DNA of 6,394 nucleotides, from NCBI GenBank assembly GCA_964571815.1, contig CAZNDN010000188.1, forward strand, positions 1-6,394. Reading direction: 5' to 3'. Below are positions 1-5,636 of this stretch, piece by piece (position 1 is the first letter of the stretch; each line of letters opens with the position of its first letter). The notes under the pieces were generated by a model. That model ran no database searches. It was not told the DNA's origin and saw nothing but the letters and a program-made list of their open reading frames with translations. Origin of the DNA: CAZNDN01 sp964571815. Lineage in GTDB: Bacteria > Fibrobacterota > Chitinivibrionia > Chitinivibrionales > WJKA01. The position numbers and the translations under genes were made by a program.

Positions 1-59
1 ACCACAAGAAATGAAAACGTCTGCAAACAGTCACAGCCCCTTTTCGCGAGTTTCGTAGT
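1..59 (+). repeat. Truncated copy of the intergenic repeat module (tail only)
   Basis: This is the last part of the module that also lies upstream of the dehydrogenase gene. Positions 2-59 match 815-880 nearly base for base, sharing ATGAAAACGTCTGCAA, a CAGTCACAGCCCC stretch and the nonamer block. The main difference is that only two nonamers are present here (TTTCGCGAG, TTTCGTAGT at 42-59) against three at 854-880, a clean 9-nt loss. The near identity implies recent copying or homogenisation. The element presumably continues to the left of the window. Confidence 0.85.
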
Positions 60-513
60 GCATTATTCGCCGAGAACATCACCACCGAGCACCGAATTGT
101 TCAAGACAAACACAACCCCCAAAGACCGCATTGTCCTGAAAGATGAAAGTTACCGCATTGTCGGCGCTTGTTTTGAGGTATACAAGGAGATGGGTAGCGG
201 CTTCCTGGAGTGTGTATACCAGGAGTGCCTCGCGATTGAGATGGCACTGCAGGGGATTCCGTACTTGGAGCACCCGCGTGTTCCCTTGAAGTATAAGAGG
301 CGCCCTCTGTCAAAGGAATTCGTACCGGACTTCCTGTGTTTTGACGCAATCATTGTGGAGACCAAGGCAGTCAAAGAGATAACGCCGGATTGGCGAGCCC
401 AGATAATCAACTATCTCAACGCAACAGGGCTGCAACTCGGCCTCCTGGTCAACTTCGGCCACCACCCCGGCCTGGAACACGAACGGTTCGTCAACCAACC
501 GCGAATGTCGTAG
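58..513 (+). CDS. GxxExxY family protein (PD-(D/E)XK nuclease-like fold)
   Basis: The protein has 151 residues from a GTG at 58. The signature that names the family is present as G48-F-L-E51-C-V-Y54. It is followed by a nuclease-like core, D91 in VPDF and E101-T-K103 in IIVETKAV, which fits the D...ExK arrangement of the PD-(D/E)XK superfamily, then an AQIINYLNATGLQLGLLVNFG segment typical of the C-terminal half. The biochemical role of the family is not established; a nuclease activity is inferred from the fold. The start is uncertain: GTG 58 overlaps the final bases of the upstream repeat, the frame is open to the window edge, and no Shine-Dalgarno is visible. TTG at 97 is an alternative and would still keep the whole domain. 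The first 20 or so residues are low-complexity and may not be translated. Composite repeat A begins 15 nt after the stop codon. Such genes are often scattered singly in repeat-rich genomes, so a role in the polysaccharide pathway is not implied. Confidence 0.85.
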   Translation: MHYSPRTSPPSTELFKTNTTPKDRIVLKDESYRIVGACFEVYKEMGSGFLECVYQECLAIEMALQGIPYLEHPRVPLKYKRRPLSKEFVPDFLCFDAIIVETKAVKEITPDWRAQIINYLNATGLQLGLLVNFGHHPGLEHERFVNQPRMS

Positions 514-528
514 GACGAAGAAGAGCTA

Positions 529-918
529 CCACGAAACACGCGAAAGACGCGAAAGGGTGAAGAGCGAAGAGCTACTACGAAACACGCGAAAAACGCGAAA
601 CGTATTGGGCAACGCAGAGGGTTTGTGGGGCATGATAGTTTTTCTTAACGGGTTTCTGTTTGTTCGCGGGTTGCTCTTGGTCGACTGACCCGGCTGTGAA
701 CCACTTGATCCTTCCTCAGACAATAGAATCTTATATGATGTATTCTCCTTTTCGCGAGTTTCGCGTATTTCGTAGTTCCGGTTGTCGAAAGACTCCACCG
801 TGGTCCCCTCGAACCACAGAAAATGAAAACGTCTGCAAGCAGTCACAGCCCCTTTTCGCGAGTTTCGCGTATTTCGTAGTATGTGTTTGACTAACAACTC
901 CACCGCAGTCTAACCCCA
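529..918. repeat. Composite intergenic repeat A
   Basis: This element fills almost the whole space between the GxxExxY stop and the dehydrogenase start. Its order is: two reverse-orientation nonamer blocks at 529-556 and 574-600 (45 nt apart, units like CACGCGAAA); a central part at 601-748 with landmarks TATTGGGCAA, GCAGAGGGTTT, GGTCGACT, GAACCACTTGA and CAATAGAATC; then two forward blocks at 750-776 and 854-880 (104 nt apart, TTTCGCGAG TTTCGCGTA TTTCGTAGT). Each forward block is followed by a spacer containing ACTCCACCG. The same order and spacing recur in composite B at 2597. The block at 574-600 and the block at 750-776 are inverted complements at 24 of 27 positions, so a long hairpin with a loop of about 150 nt is possible. 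Short open frames across it translate as nonamer-derived peptides (NTRNSRK, FREFRVFRSS) and are not genes. Function is unknown; terminator, RNA-structure or mobile non-coding element are all open. Confidence 0.85.
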
Positions 919-921
919 ACT

Positions 922-928
922 GAAAGGA
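922..928 (+). promoter_or_regulatory. Ribosome binding site of the nucleotide-sugar dehydrogenase
   Basis: GAAAGGA lies 8 nt upstream of the ATG at 937, a standard Shine-Dalgarno core and spacing. It supports the chosen start and lies immediately beyond the recognisable end of repeat A, so the repeat occupies the 5' untranslated region right up to the ribosome site. Confidence 0.7.
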
Positions 929-936
929 CCCTGTAG

Positions 937-2583
937 ATGCCGCCTGACGAACCCAGACAGTCGATCAGTCCCGAAGGAGAAGTGTTTGCGCTTCCCACCA
1001 AAGATGAATACCCCGCCGAGATGAAACGTCTTCAGGGGCTGGCCGACCAGGCTCGCTCCGAAGGCAGGGAAGTGGTGGTGGTCGTGGGCGTCGGCTTTGT
1101 CGGCGCGGTCATGGCGGCAATCGTTGCCGATACTGTCGACAAGAAAACCGGCAAACCCTCCAAGTTCGTTATCGGCATGCAGCGGCCCAGCACGCGAAGC
1201 TACTGGAAGATCCCGCTCCTCAACCGCGGCGTGTCACCTGTCAAGGCCGAGGACCCCGAAGTCGAGCCCATGATTCACCGGTGTGTGATCGAGAAGAAAA
1301 CCCTGGTGGCGACCTACACCGAGGAAGCGTTGAGTCTGGCCGATGTGGTCGTGGTGGATGTGCAGTGTGATTATCTCAAGGAAGATCTCGGCAACCTGGT
1401 TTCCGGACGGGTAGAGATGGAGGCCCTGGAAAAATCGTTCCATACCATTGCGCGGCATATCCGCCCCGAAGCCCTGGTGCTGATCGAGACCACGGTCGCG
1501 CCCGGCACCACCGAGCAGGTGGCCTACCCGATGATTCGCAAGACATTCGAGAAACGCGGCATTTCCTCGGAGCCCCTGCTGGCGCACAGCTACGAAAGGG
1601 TCATGCCCGGACGGGAGTACGTGAAGAGTATCCGCGATTTCTGGCGTGTCTGCAGCGGGGTCAACGATGAGTCCCGGGAGCGGGTGACGCGGTTTCTCAA
1701 CGAAGTGCTCAATACGGATGAGTTCCCGCTGACCGTACTGGACCGGCCGATCGAATCCGAGACCGCCAAGATCGTGGAGAACAGCTATCGGGCGACAATT
1801 CTGGCGTTTCTCGATGAGTGGAGTCTGTTTGCCGAACAGAACGGGGTGGACCTGACCAAGGTGATCAAGGCGGTCAAGGTCCGTCCCACACACAGCAATA
1901 TCATCTTTCCCGGCCCCGGAATCGGCGGGTACTGCCTTCCCAAGGACGGCGGCCTGGGAATGTGGGCGTACAAGCACATTCTGGGGTGGGAAGAGAACAT
2001 TTTCAAGATCACACCCACCGCAATCAATGTCAACGATACGCGTGCGTTGCGTGTAGGGCAGCTCACCCGCGATGCGCTTCGGAACATGGACCGCCCCATT
2101 GCCGCGGCCGAGATTGTGGTGCTTGGTGCTTCGTACCGCGAGGATGTGGGCGATACGCGCTACAGCGGCTCGGAGTTGATCGTACGCAAGCTCACCGAGA
2201 TGGGCGCCGAGCTTCGCGTGCACGATCCCTACGTGCAGCACTGGTGGGAGTTCGAGACCCAGGAGAGCTACCCGAGGCCCGGCTACTCGTGGTCCCGCTT
2301 CTTCCGCAACCAGGAGCATCTCACCGAGCTGCGGGTCAACCAGGACCTGGCCAAAGCCCTGCACAACGTCGATGCGGTGATTTTCGCCGTGCGCCACGAG
2401 CAGTATCTGAGCCTTACGCCCGATGAAGTCGTGAAGCATATCGGCAAACCGGCCGCGATTATCGACTGTTTCGGTATTCTGGATGACGAGCAGATTCGGC
2501 GGTATTTCGAGCTGGACTGCGAAGTGAAGGGTTTGGGCAGGGGACAGGTGAACCGGATCAAAAAGGCGGTGAGGGGGAGGTAG
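937..2583 (+). CDS. UDP-glucose/UDP-sugar 6-dehydrogenase family protein, long form
   Basis: This 548-residue enzyme belongs to the nucleotide-sugar dehydrogenases, which oxidise the C6 alcohol of a UDP-sugar to a carboxylate with two NAD+ in the cytoplasm. An N-terminal extension of about 45 residues precedes the Rossmann NAD site G51-V-G53-F-V-G56. ETTVAPGTTE starts at E184 and SYERVMPG at S218. The central domain carries K278 and N282 in KIVENSYR, and the catalytic cysteine is C333 in GIGGYCLPKDGG. The C-terminal UDP-binding domain contains ASYREDVGDTRYSGS (from A398), HDPY (from H429) and an aromatic-rich insert near 435-458 (WWEFE, YSWSRFF). All catalytic residues that I can check are intact. 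It is roughly 100 residues longer than typical Ugd, and the exact substrate (UDP-Glc, UDP-GlcNAc or ManNAc type) cannot be read from the sequence. It has a good Shine-Dalgarno, a strong GC-rich third-position bias, and composite repeats on both sides. Role: supply of a uronic-acid precursor for surface glycan. Confidence 0.92.
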   Translation: MPPDEPRQSISPEGEVFALPTKDEYPAEMKRLQGLADQARSEGREVVVVVGVGFVGAVMAAIVADTVDKKTGKPSKFVIGMQRPSTRSYWKIPLLNRGVSPVKAEDPEVEPMIHRCVIEKKTLVATYTEEALSLADVVVVDVQCDYLKEDLGNLVSGRVEMEALEKSFHTIARHIRPEALVLIETTVAPGTTEQVAYPMIRKTFEKRGISSEPLLAHSYERVMPGREYVKSIRDFWRVCSGVNDESRERVTRFLNEVLNTDEFPLTVLDRPIESETAKIVENSYRATILAFLDEWSLFAEQNGVDLTKVIKAVKVRPTHSNIIFPGPGIGGYCLPKDGGLGMWAYKHILGWEENIFKITPTAINVNDTRALRVGQLTRDALRNMDRPIAAAEIVVLGASYREDVGDTRYSGSELIVRKLTEMGAELRVHDPYVQHWWEFETQESYPRPGYSWSRFFRNQEHLTELRVNQDLAKALHNVDAVIFAVRHEQYLSLTPDEVVKHIGKPAAIIDCFGILDDEQIRRYFELDCEVKGLGRGQVNRIKKAVRGR

Positions 2584-2596
2584 CGAGGAAAGAGCG

Positions 2597-3044
2597 ACCA
2601 CGAAACACGCGAAAGACACGAAAGGATGAAGAGCGAAGAGCCACTACGAAATACGCGAAACACGCGAAACTTATTGGGCAATGCAGAGGGTTTCCGGGGG
2701 GCATGACAGTCTTGGTTAAGGTGTTTGAGTTGTTTGCCGGCTTTCCGTTTGTCAACTTGGTCGACTACGAACCACTTGACCCTTGCTCAGTCAATAGAAT
2801 CTCATAGAGCGTATTCTCCTTTCGCGAGTTTCGTAGTTCCGGTTGCCGAACAACTCCACCGCGATCCCCGCGAACCCACAGAGTATAGAAGGTTTAGAAA
2901 GGTTTCAAGTGTTTTTTCGCGAGTTTCGCGAGTTTCGTAGTTCCGATTGTTCAAGAACTCCACTTGAGTCCCTGCGAACCCCGAAAAGCCAAAATCTTTA
3001 CCCGGGACCCAGTCTTTTTTCGCGAGTTTCGCGTGTTTCGTAGT
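2597..3044. repeat. Composite intergenic repeat B
   Basis: This is the second copy of the element seen at 529-918. Reverse nonamer blocks lie at 2597-2624 and 2643-2669 (again about 45 nt apart). A central part at 2670-2818 shares TATTGGGCAA, GCAGAGGGTTT, GGTCGACT, GAACCACTTGA, CAATAGAATCT and GTATTCTCCT with copy A. Forward blocks then lie at 2820-2837 (two nonamers), 2915-2941 (three) and 3018-3044 (three), spaced 95 and 103 nt. First reverse block to first forward block is about 222 nt here and about 220 nt in A, showing colinear descent. The reverse block 2643-2669 is complementary to 2915-2941 at 24 of 27 positions and to 3018-3044 at 25 of 27. The copy begins 13 nt after the dehydrogenase stop and has one more forward unit than A. 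The scaffold gap follows just downstream. Confidence 0.85.
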
Positions 3045-3072
3045 AGCCCGCGTGTCCAATCACCTTCACCCA
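3018..3072 (+). repeat. Left copy of exact 55-bp duplication at gap edge
   Basis: These 55 bases end exactly where the N run begins and are identical to 3173-3227, which starts exactly where the N run ends. They comprise a three-nonamer block followed by the bases leading into the FemAB gene (GTGTCCAATCACC). The perfect identity and flush boundaries point to overlapping contig ends rather than a biological tandem repeat. Confidence 0.9.
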
Positions 3073-3172
3073 NNNNNNNNNNNNNNNNNNNNNNNNNNNN
3101 NNNNNNNNNNNNNNNNNNNNNNNNNNNNNNNNNNNNNNNNNNNNNNNNNNNNNNNNNNNNNNNNNNNNNNNN
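3073..3172. other. Assembly gap (100 N)
   Basis: A run of exactly 100 undetermined bases, the usual placeholder for a gap of unknown size. The flanks are an exact 55-bp duplicate of each other, so the real distance may be zero or negative. Any open frame read through the Ns is meaningless. Confidence 0.98.
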
Positions 3173-3227
3173 TTTCGCGAGTTTCGCGTGTTTCGTAGTA
3201 GCCCGCGTGTCCAATCACCTTCACCCA
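3173..3227 (+). repeat. Right copy of exact 55-bp duplication at gap edge
   Basis: Identical to 3018-3072. The nonamer block is at 3173-3199, and the proposed GTG start of the FemAB-like gene (3207) lies within the duplicated segment. If the two copies are one physical sequence, the gene start is unaffected. Confidence 0.9.
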
Positions 3228-4247
3228 ATCAACCCCCTCACCTTCCCCGATTGGGATCGAGAGGTCGCGAAATTCCCGCAAGCGGGATTCTTTCACGAGA
3301 CGGCCTGGACACGAACGCTGGTCGATTCCTACGGTTACGCTCCCTGCTTTCTTGTGCGCGAGGCGAAGCCCGGCGTTTCCGCGGTTGTACCCATGATCGA
3401 AATCAACAGTCGGCTCACCGGACGGCGGGGCGTGTGCCTGCCGTTCACGGATTTCTGCGAGCCGCTTCTTGCTAAAGAGGATTCCGAACGCGAGCTTTTC
3501 AAGCAGGTGGTGGCGTACGGAAAGCAGCGGAAATGGAAATATCTCGAAACCCGGGGATGGAGTGAGAGTTTCGGCGACACGGACAAGGCCCTGCGATGTT
3601 GCGAGCATATCCTCGATCTTCGACGTGGTGAGTCCGGTCTCTTGAAAGCGTTGCGCAGCAGCACACGAAGGAATATCAGGAAGGCTGAGAACAGCGGCAT
3701 TGCGGTCGCCATCGAGAACTCCCGGCAGGCAACACGCGCCTTCTACCGGCTCAACTGCATCACGCGGAAGAGCCACGGGCTTCCGCCTCAGCCATGGTAC
3801 TTCTTCAGGAGGGTCCATGAGAATGTCATTGCGGCCAACCGGGGATTCATCGCACTCGCCCGTTTGTCCGGAAGACCTGTTGCGGCAGCCGTATTTTTCG
3901 TAAGCGGAAGTAAAGCATGGTACAAATACGGCGCTTCAGACAACGCCGGCAGGAGCTTCAGACCCAACAACCTGCTGATATGGGAGTCGATCCGTCACTG
4001 TCTGAATGCCGGAACCCAGTGGCTCTCTCTGGGAAAGACCCTTGAGGAGAATCACGGACTTATGCAGTTCAAGGATGGGTGGGGAGGGGAAAAAACATTG
4101 CGACACTACCAGCAGTTCGATATCCGCAATGCAGCTTTCACCCGGTATCCGTCGAAAGTGTTCGGAATACACAACAGGTTGTTCTCGCTCATGCCCCTGC
4201 CGGCGCTTCGGGCTGTGGGAAGCCTCGCGTATGGGCATATAGGATAG
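3207..4247 (+). CDS. FemAB/GNAT-type acyltransferase (Acetyltransf_6-like)
   Basis: The protein has 346 residues from GTG 3207. The N-terminus HPINPLTFPDWDREVAKFP and FFHETAWTRTLVDSYGYAP is the usual opening of FemAB-like proteins in polysaccharide clusters, so little is missing upstream. Core signatures are SSTRRNIRKAENSGI (about 151-165), WYKYGASD (238-245), RPNNLLIWESI (252-262), LSLGKTLEENHGLMQFKDGWGG (273-294) and a C-terminal YPSKVFGIHNRLFS. The family transfers acyl or aminoacyl groups, as in Fem proteins acting on lipid II, or acetyl groups onto glycans; donor and acceptor here are unknown. It is probably cytoplasmic or membrane-peripheral. The frame remains open upstream only through repeat and Ns, so a longer version is not credible. 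No strong Shine-Dalgarno precedes GTG 3207, which lies 7 nt after a nonamer block. A membrane-protein gene starts 11 nt after the stop, suggesting co-expression. A decayed second copy lies at 5013-5545. Confidence 0.88.
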   Translation: MSNHLHPINPLTFPDWDREVAKFPQAGFFHETAWTRTLVDSYGYAPCFLVREAKPGVSAVVPMIEINSRLTGRRGVCLPFTDFCEPLLAKEDSERELFKQVVAYGKQRKWKYLETRGWSESFGDTDKALRCCEHILDLRRGESGLLKALRSSTRRNIRKAENSGIAVAIENSRQATRAFYRLNCITRKSHGLPPQPWYFFRRVHENVIAANRGFIALARLSGRPVAAAVFFVSGSKAWYKYGASDNAGRSFRPNNLLIWESIRHCLNAGTQWLSLGKTLEENHGLMQFKDGWGGEKTLRHYQQFDIRNAAFTRYPSKVFGIHNRLFSLMPLPALRAVGSLAYGHIG

Positions 4248-4258
4248 TGGCATAAACC

Positions 4259-4831
4259 ATGATAAGCCACATCTCCTGGCGGCCCGGAATAGGAGATCCC
4301 AGTGTCATGGGATGGGTTACGGTCGTGGCATATCTGGCGGCATCCTTGCTCTGCGCGTATGTGGGCTTGTGCGGGTATTCCGGTGGTCGTGAGAGTGAAA
4401 AACACCGGCTTCTCTGGCGCTCACTGGCGGTGTTCATGTTTCTTCTCGCGGTTAACAAGCAACTGGACATCCAGTCTCTATTTACCGATATCGGCCGGGC
4501 GATCAGCAGGGCGGGCGGGTGGTACGAAAGCCGCAGAAGCGTGCAGAAATGGTTCGTGCTGGGCTTTGCCTTGAGCGGCGCGGCGGTTTTTGTGTGCTTT
4601 CTGTGGCTCTTCAGGGCCTTCCTTGGGGATCCCGTGTACCTGGTGCTGATCTGCGGAATCTGCTTCCTGAGCACCTTCATTCTCGTGCGCGCTGCGTCAT
4701 TTCACCATTTCGAGAGGGTCACCGATTTTACCGTATCGGGAGTCCGGCTGAACTGGGTCTTTGAATTGTCGGGTATCGGGATGATCTCCATTGCAGGAGT
4801 GAGTGAGTTGAAGAAGGTATGGACGCACTGA
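4259..4831 (+). CDS. Small multi-pass membrane protein of unknown function
   Basis: The protein has 190 residues. Hydrophobic segments are visible near 17-38, 52-66, 98-118, 125-143 and 163-182, giving four or five membrane spans. Conserved-looking polar patches lie between them: GIGDPSVMGW at the N-terminus, NKQLDIQSLFTDIGR (66-80), GWYESRRSVQKWF (87-99), LVRAASFHHFERV (142-154) and RLNWVFELSGIG (163-174). I associate this arrangement with an uncharacterised family found next to exopolysaccharide genes, from memory and without a search; no function is known to me. The ATG is 11 nt after the FemAB stop, with only a weak AGGAT upstream, so translation may be coupled. Four or more spans and charged loops would suit a membrane-anchored partner of the acyltransferase, but that is inference. 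The end overlaps a short open frame starting at 4819. Confidence 0.75.
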   Translation: MISHISWRPGIGDPSVMGWVTVVAYLAASLLCAYVGLCGYSGGRESEKHRLLWRSLAVFMFLLAVNKQLDIQSLFTDIGRAISRAGGWYESRRSVQKWFVLGFALSGAAVFVCFLWLFRAFLGDPVYLVLICGICFLSTFILVRAASFHHFERVTDFTVSGVRLNWVFELSGIGMISIAGVSELKKVWTH

Positions 4832-5007
4832 AGACTGCGGCGTAACTTAGAATTGCTTCGCCTGACGAGGAGCGCTACCGCTACGAGTCGACCATCCAAT
4901 GGGCATTCGAATCGGTTGGGCCGAAAGGTTCGTACTTCACCCAAGCAATTGACCGCCTGAACATGGTTTTTCGCTGTGGTTTCCGTACTTGGGGTATTTG
5001 GCAGTAG
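4819..5007 (+). pseudogene. Possible remnant of a small gene, interrupted by TAA
   Basis: An ATG at 4819, overlapping the end of the membrane-protein gene by 13 nt, opens MDALKTAA and stops at TAA 4843-4845. The same frame then continues open from 4846 to TAG 5005-5007. Its first part looks coding: strong G/C at third positions and a plausible peptide with YRYESTIQWAFESVGPKG. After about 4970 the third-position bias fades. The Y..FES.GPKG pattern faintly recalls DUF6934-type small proteins, but the match is too short to claim. The reading is a gene that followed in the operon, lost to a nonsense change and loss of its 3' part. Alternatively it is a chance open frame. Confidence 0.35.
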
Positions 5008-5012
5008 CGCGG

Positions 5013-5545
5013 TCGTCCAACCAACTTTTCGCAATCAACCCCCTCACCTTGGAGACCTGCTGGCGGGCAACACGCGCCTTATTCCGGCTAAACAGCACTG
5101 CCAGAAAGTGCCATGGGCTTACGCCTTAGTCATGGTACTCTAACATGGTCCATGAACATATCATTGTCGCCAACCAGGGGATAGTCCCACTGGCTCGTTT
5201 GCCCCGCAGATCTGTAGTGGCAGCCATGTTTTTGCAGGCGGAGGCAAAGCATGCTACAAATTCGGCCCTGCAGACAACACCGGCAAGAGCCTCAAGGCCC
5301 ACAACCTGTTCATATGGGAGTCGATCCGTTACTGTCGCATTGCCGGAATCCATTGGCTGTCTCTGGGAAAACCCTTGAAGTAGACCTCAGGCTCATGTAG
5401 TTCAAGGACAGGTGGGGAGCGTCCAAAGACGCGCAATGCCATTTCAGGTTCAGCATTAGGAAAGCTGAATAGGAAAAAAACGTTTCGGCCGTGTTTGGTT
5501 CCACAAACGACTCTCTCCACTGATGCGCCTTTTGCTCTTGTAGTG
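5013..5545 (+). pseudogene. Decayed FemAB/GNAT-type acyltransferase paralogue
   Basis: This is a broken relative of the gene at 3207-4247. The 19 bases at 5032-5050 are identical to 3226-3244 (encoding INPLTF), with weaker similarity back to 5015; the GTG start codon is changed to TCG. Homology then jumps: 5052 aligns with 3714, so 469 bp of the intact gene are absent. From there the copy is colinear to the end: MVHEHIIVANQGIVPLARLP matches HENVIAANRGFIALARLS, then after a 1-nt deletion near 5233 the frame shifts to GGGKACYKFGPADNTGKS and HNLFIWESIRYCRIAGIHW. Another base is missing in the GGGAAAACC stretch near 5370, CAG has become TAG at 5398-5400, and further stops follow (TAG after IRKAE). 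VFG near 5502 still aligns with the intact VFG. Many differences are conservative, implying the copy was once functional and diverged before decay. No repeat module accompanies it apart from a possible CTTTTCGC remnant near 5025. Confidence 0.85.
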
Positions 5546-5636
5546 TATTGAAACCGTGTTGTACCGACAGACGGTCCTAGTAGGTCTTACATCAATCGGC
5601 CAAAGTCTCATCTTCAAATAAGAGAACACGCTTCCT
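5546..5636. other. Short leader before the ATP-grasp gene, nothing firmly identified
   Basis: A spacer of about 90 nt between the pseudogene relic and the ATP-grasp start. It has no nonamer repeat and no convincing hairpin-plus-T-tract. TTGAAA at 5549-5554 could serve as a -35 element, but I see no matching -10 hexamer at normal distance. AAGAGAA at 5620-5626 is a weak Shine-Dalgarno candidate, 10 nt before ATG 5637. Confidence 0.4.

Noticed and set aside
887..914. Possible promoter, TTGACT and TCTAAC with 16-nt spacing before the dehydrogenase
   Set aside because: The -10 match is poor, the segment is itself a diverged repeat spacer, and the predicted transcript would begin right at the ribosome site. 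Too weak to annotate.
526..919. Several short open frames on both strands in the first spacer
   Set aside because: Their peptides are read from the TTTCGCGNG nonamers (NTRNSRK, AKLAKRG, FREFRVFRSS). The same pattern recurs wherever the repeat occurs, so the frames reflect repeat composition.
1234..2619. Open frame of 461 codons on the minus strand opposite the dehydrogenase
   Set aside because: It is the antisense shadow of a GC3-rich gene whose sense frame has complete catalytic motifs. The antisense product has no recognisable domain, and its first codons lie in repeat B.
529..3044. CRISPR array
   Set aside because: Repeat blocks are imperfect, occur in both orientations, vary in nonamer number, and are separated by spacers that are homologous to one another. 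No cas gene is present.
529..3044. Integron-like gene cassettes separated by attC sites
   Set aside because: The gene-spacer-gene layout suggested it, but the elements are far longer than typical attC sites, no core GTTRRRY-type pair was seen at their ends, and the genes are not cassette-like.
2558..3228. Open frames in the second spacer, including ones running through the Ns
   Set aside because: They are nonamer-derived or depend on the undetermined bases. Removing the 155-base artefact would shift the frame, so a FemAB start at 2964 is not credible.
5145..5378. Open frame of 77 codons within the FemAB relic as a small gene
   Set aside because: Its first half is in the true FemAB frame but the second half is a frameshifted reading of the relic. 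It is a fragment of the pseudogene.
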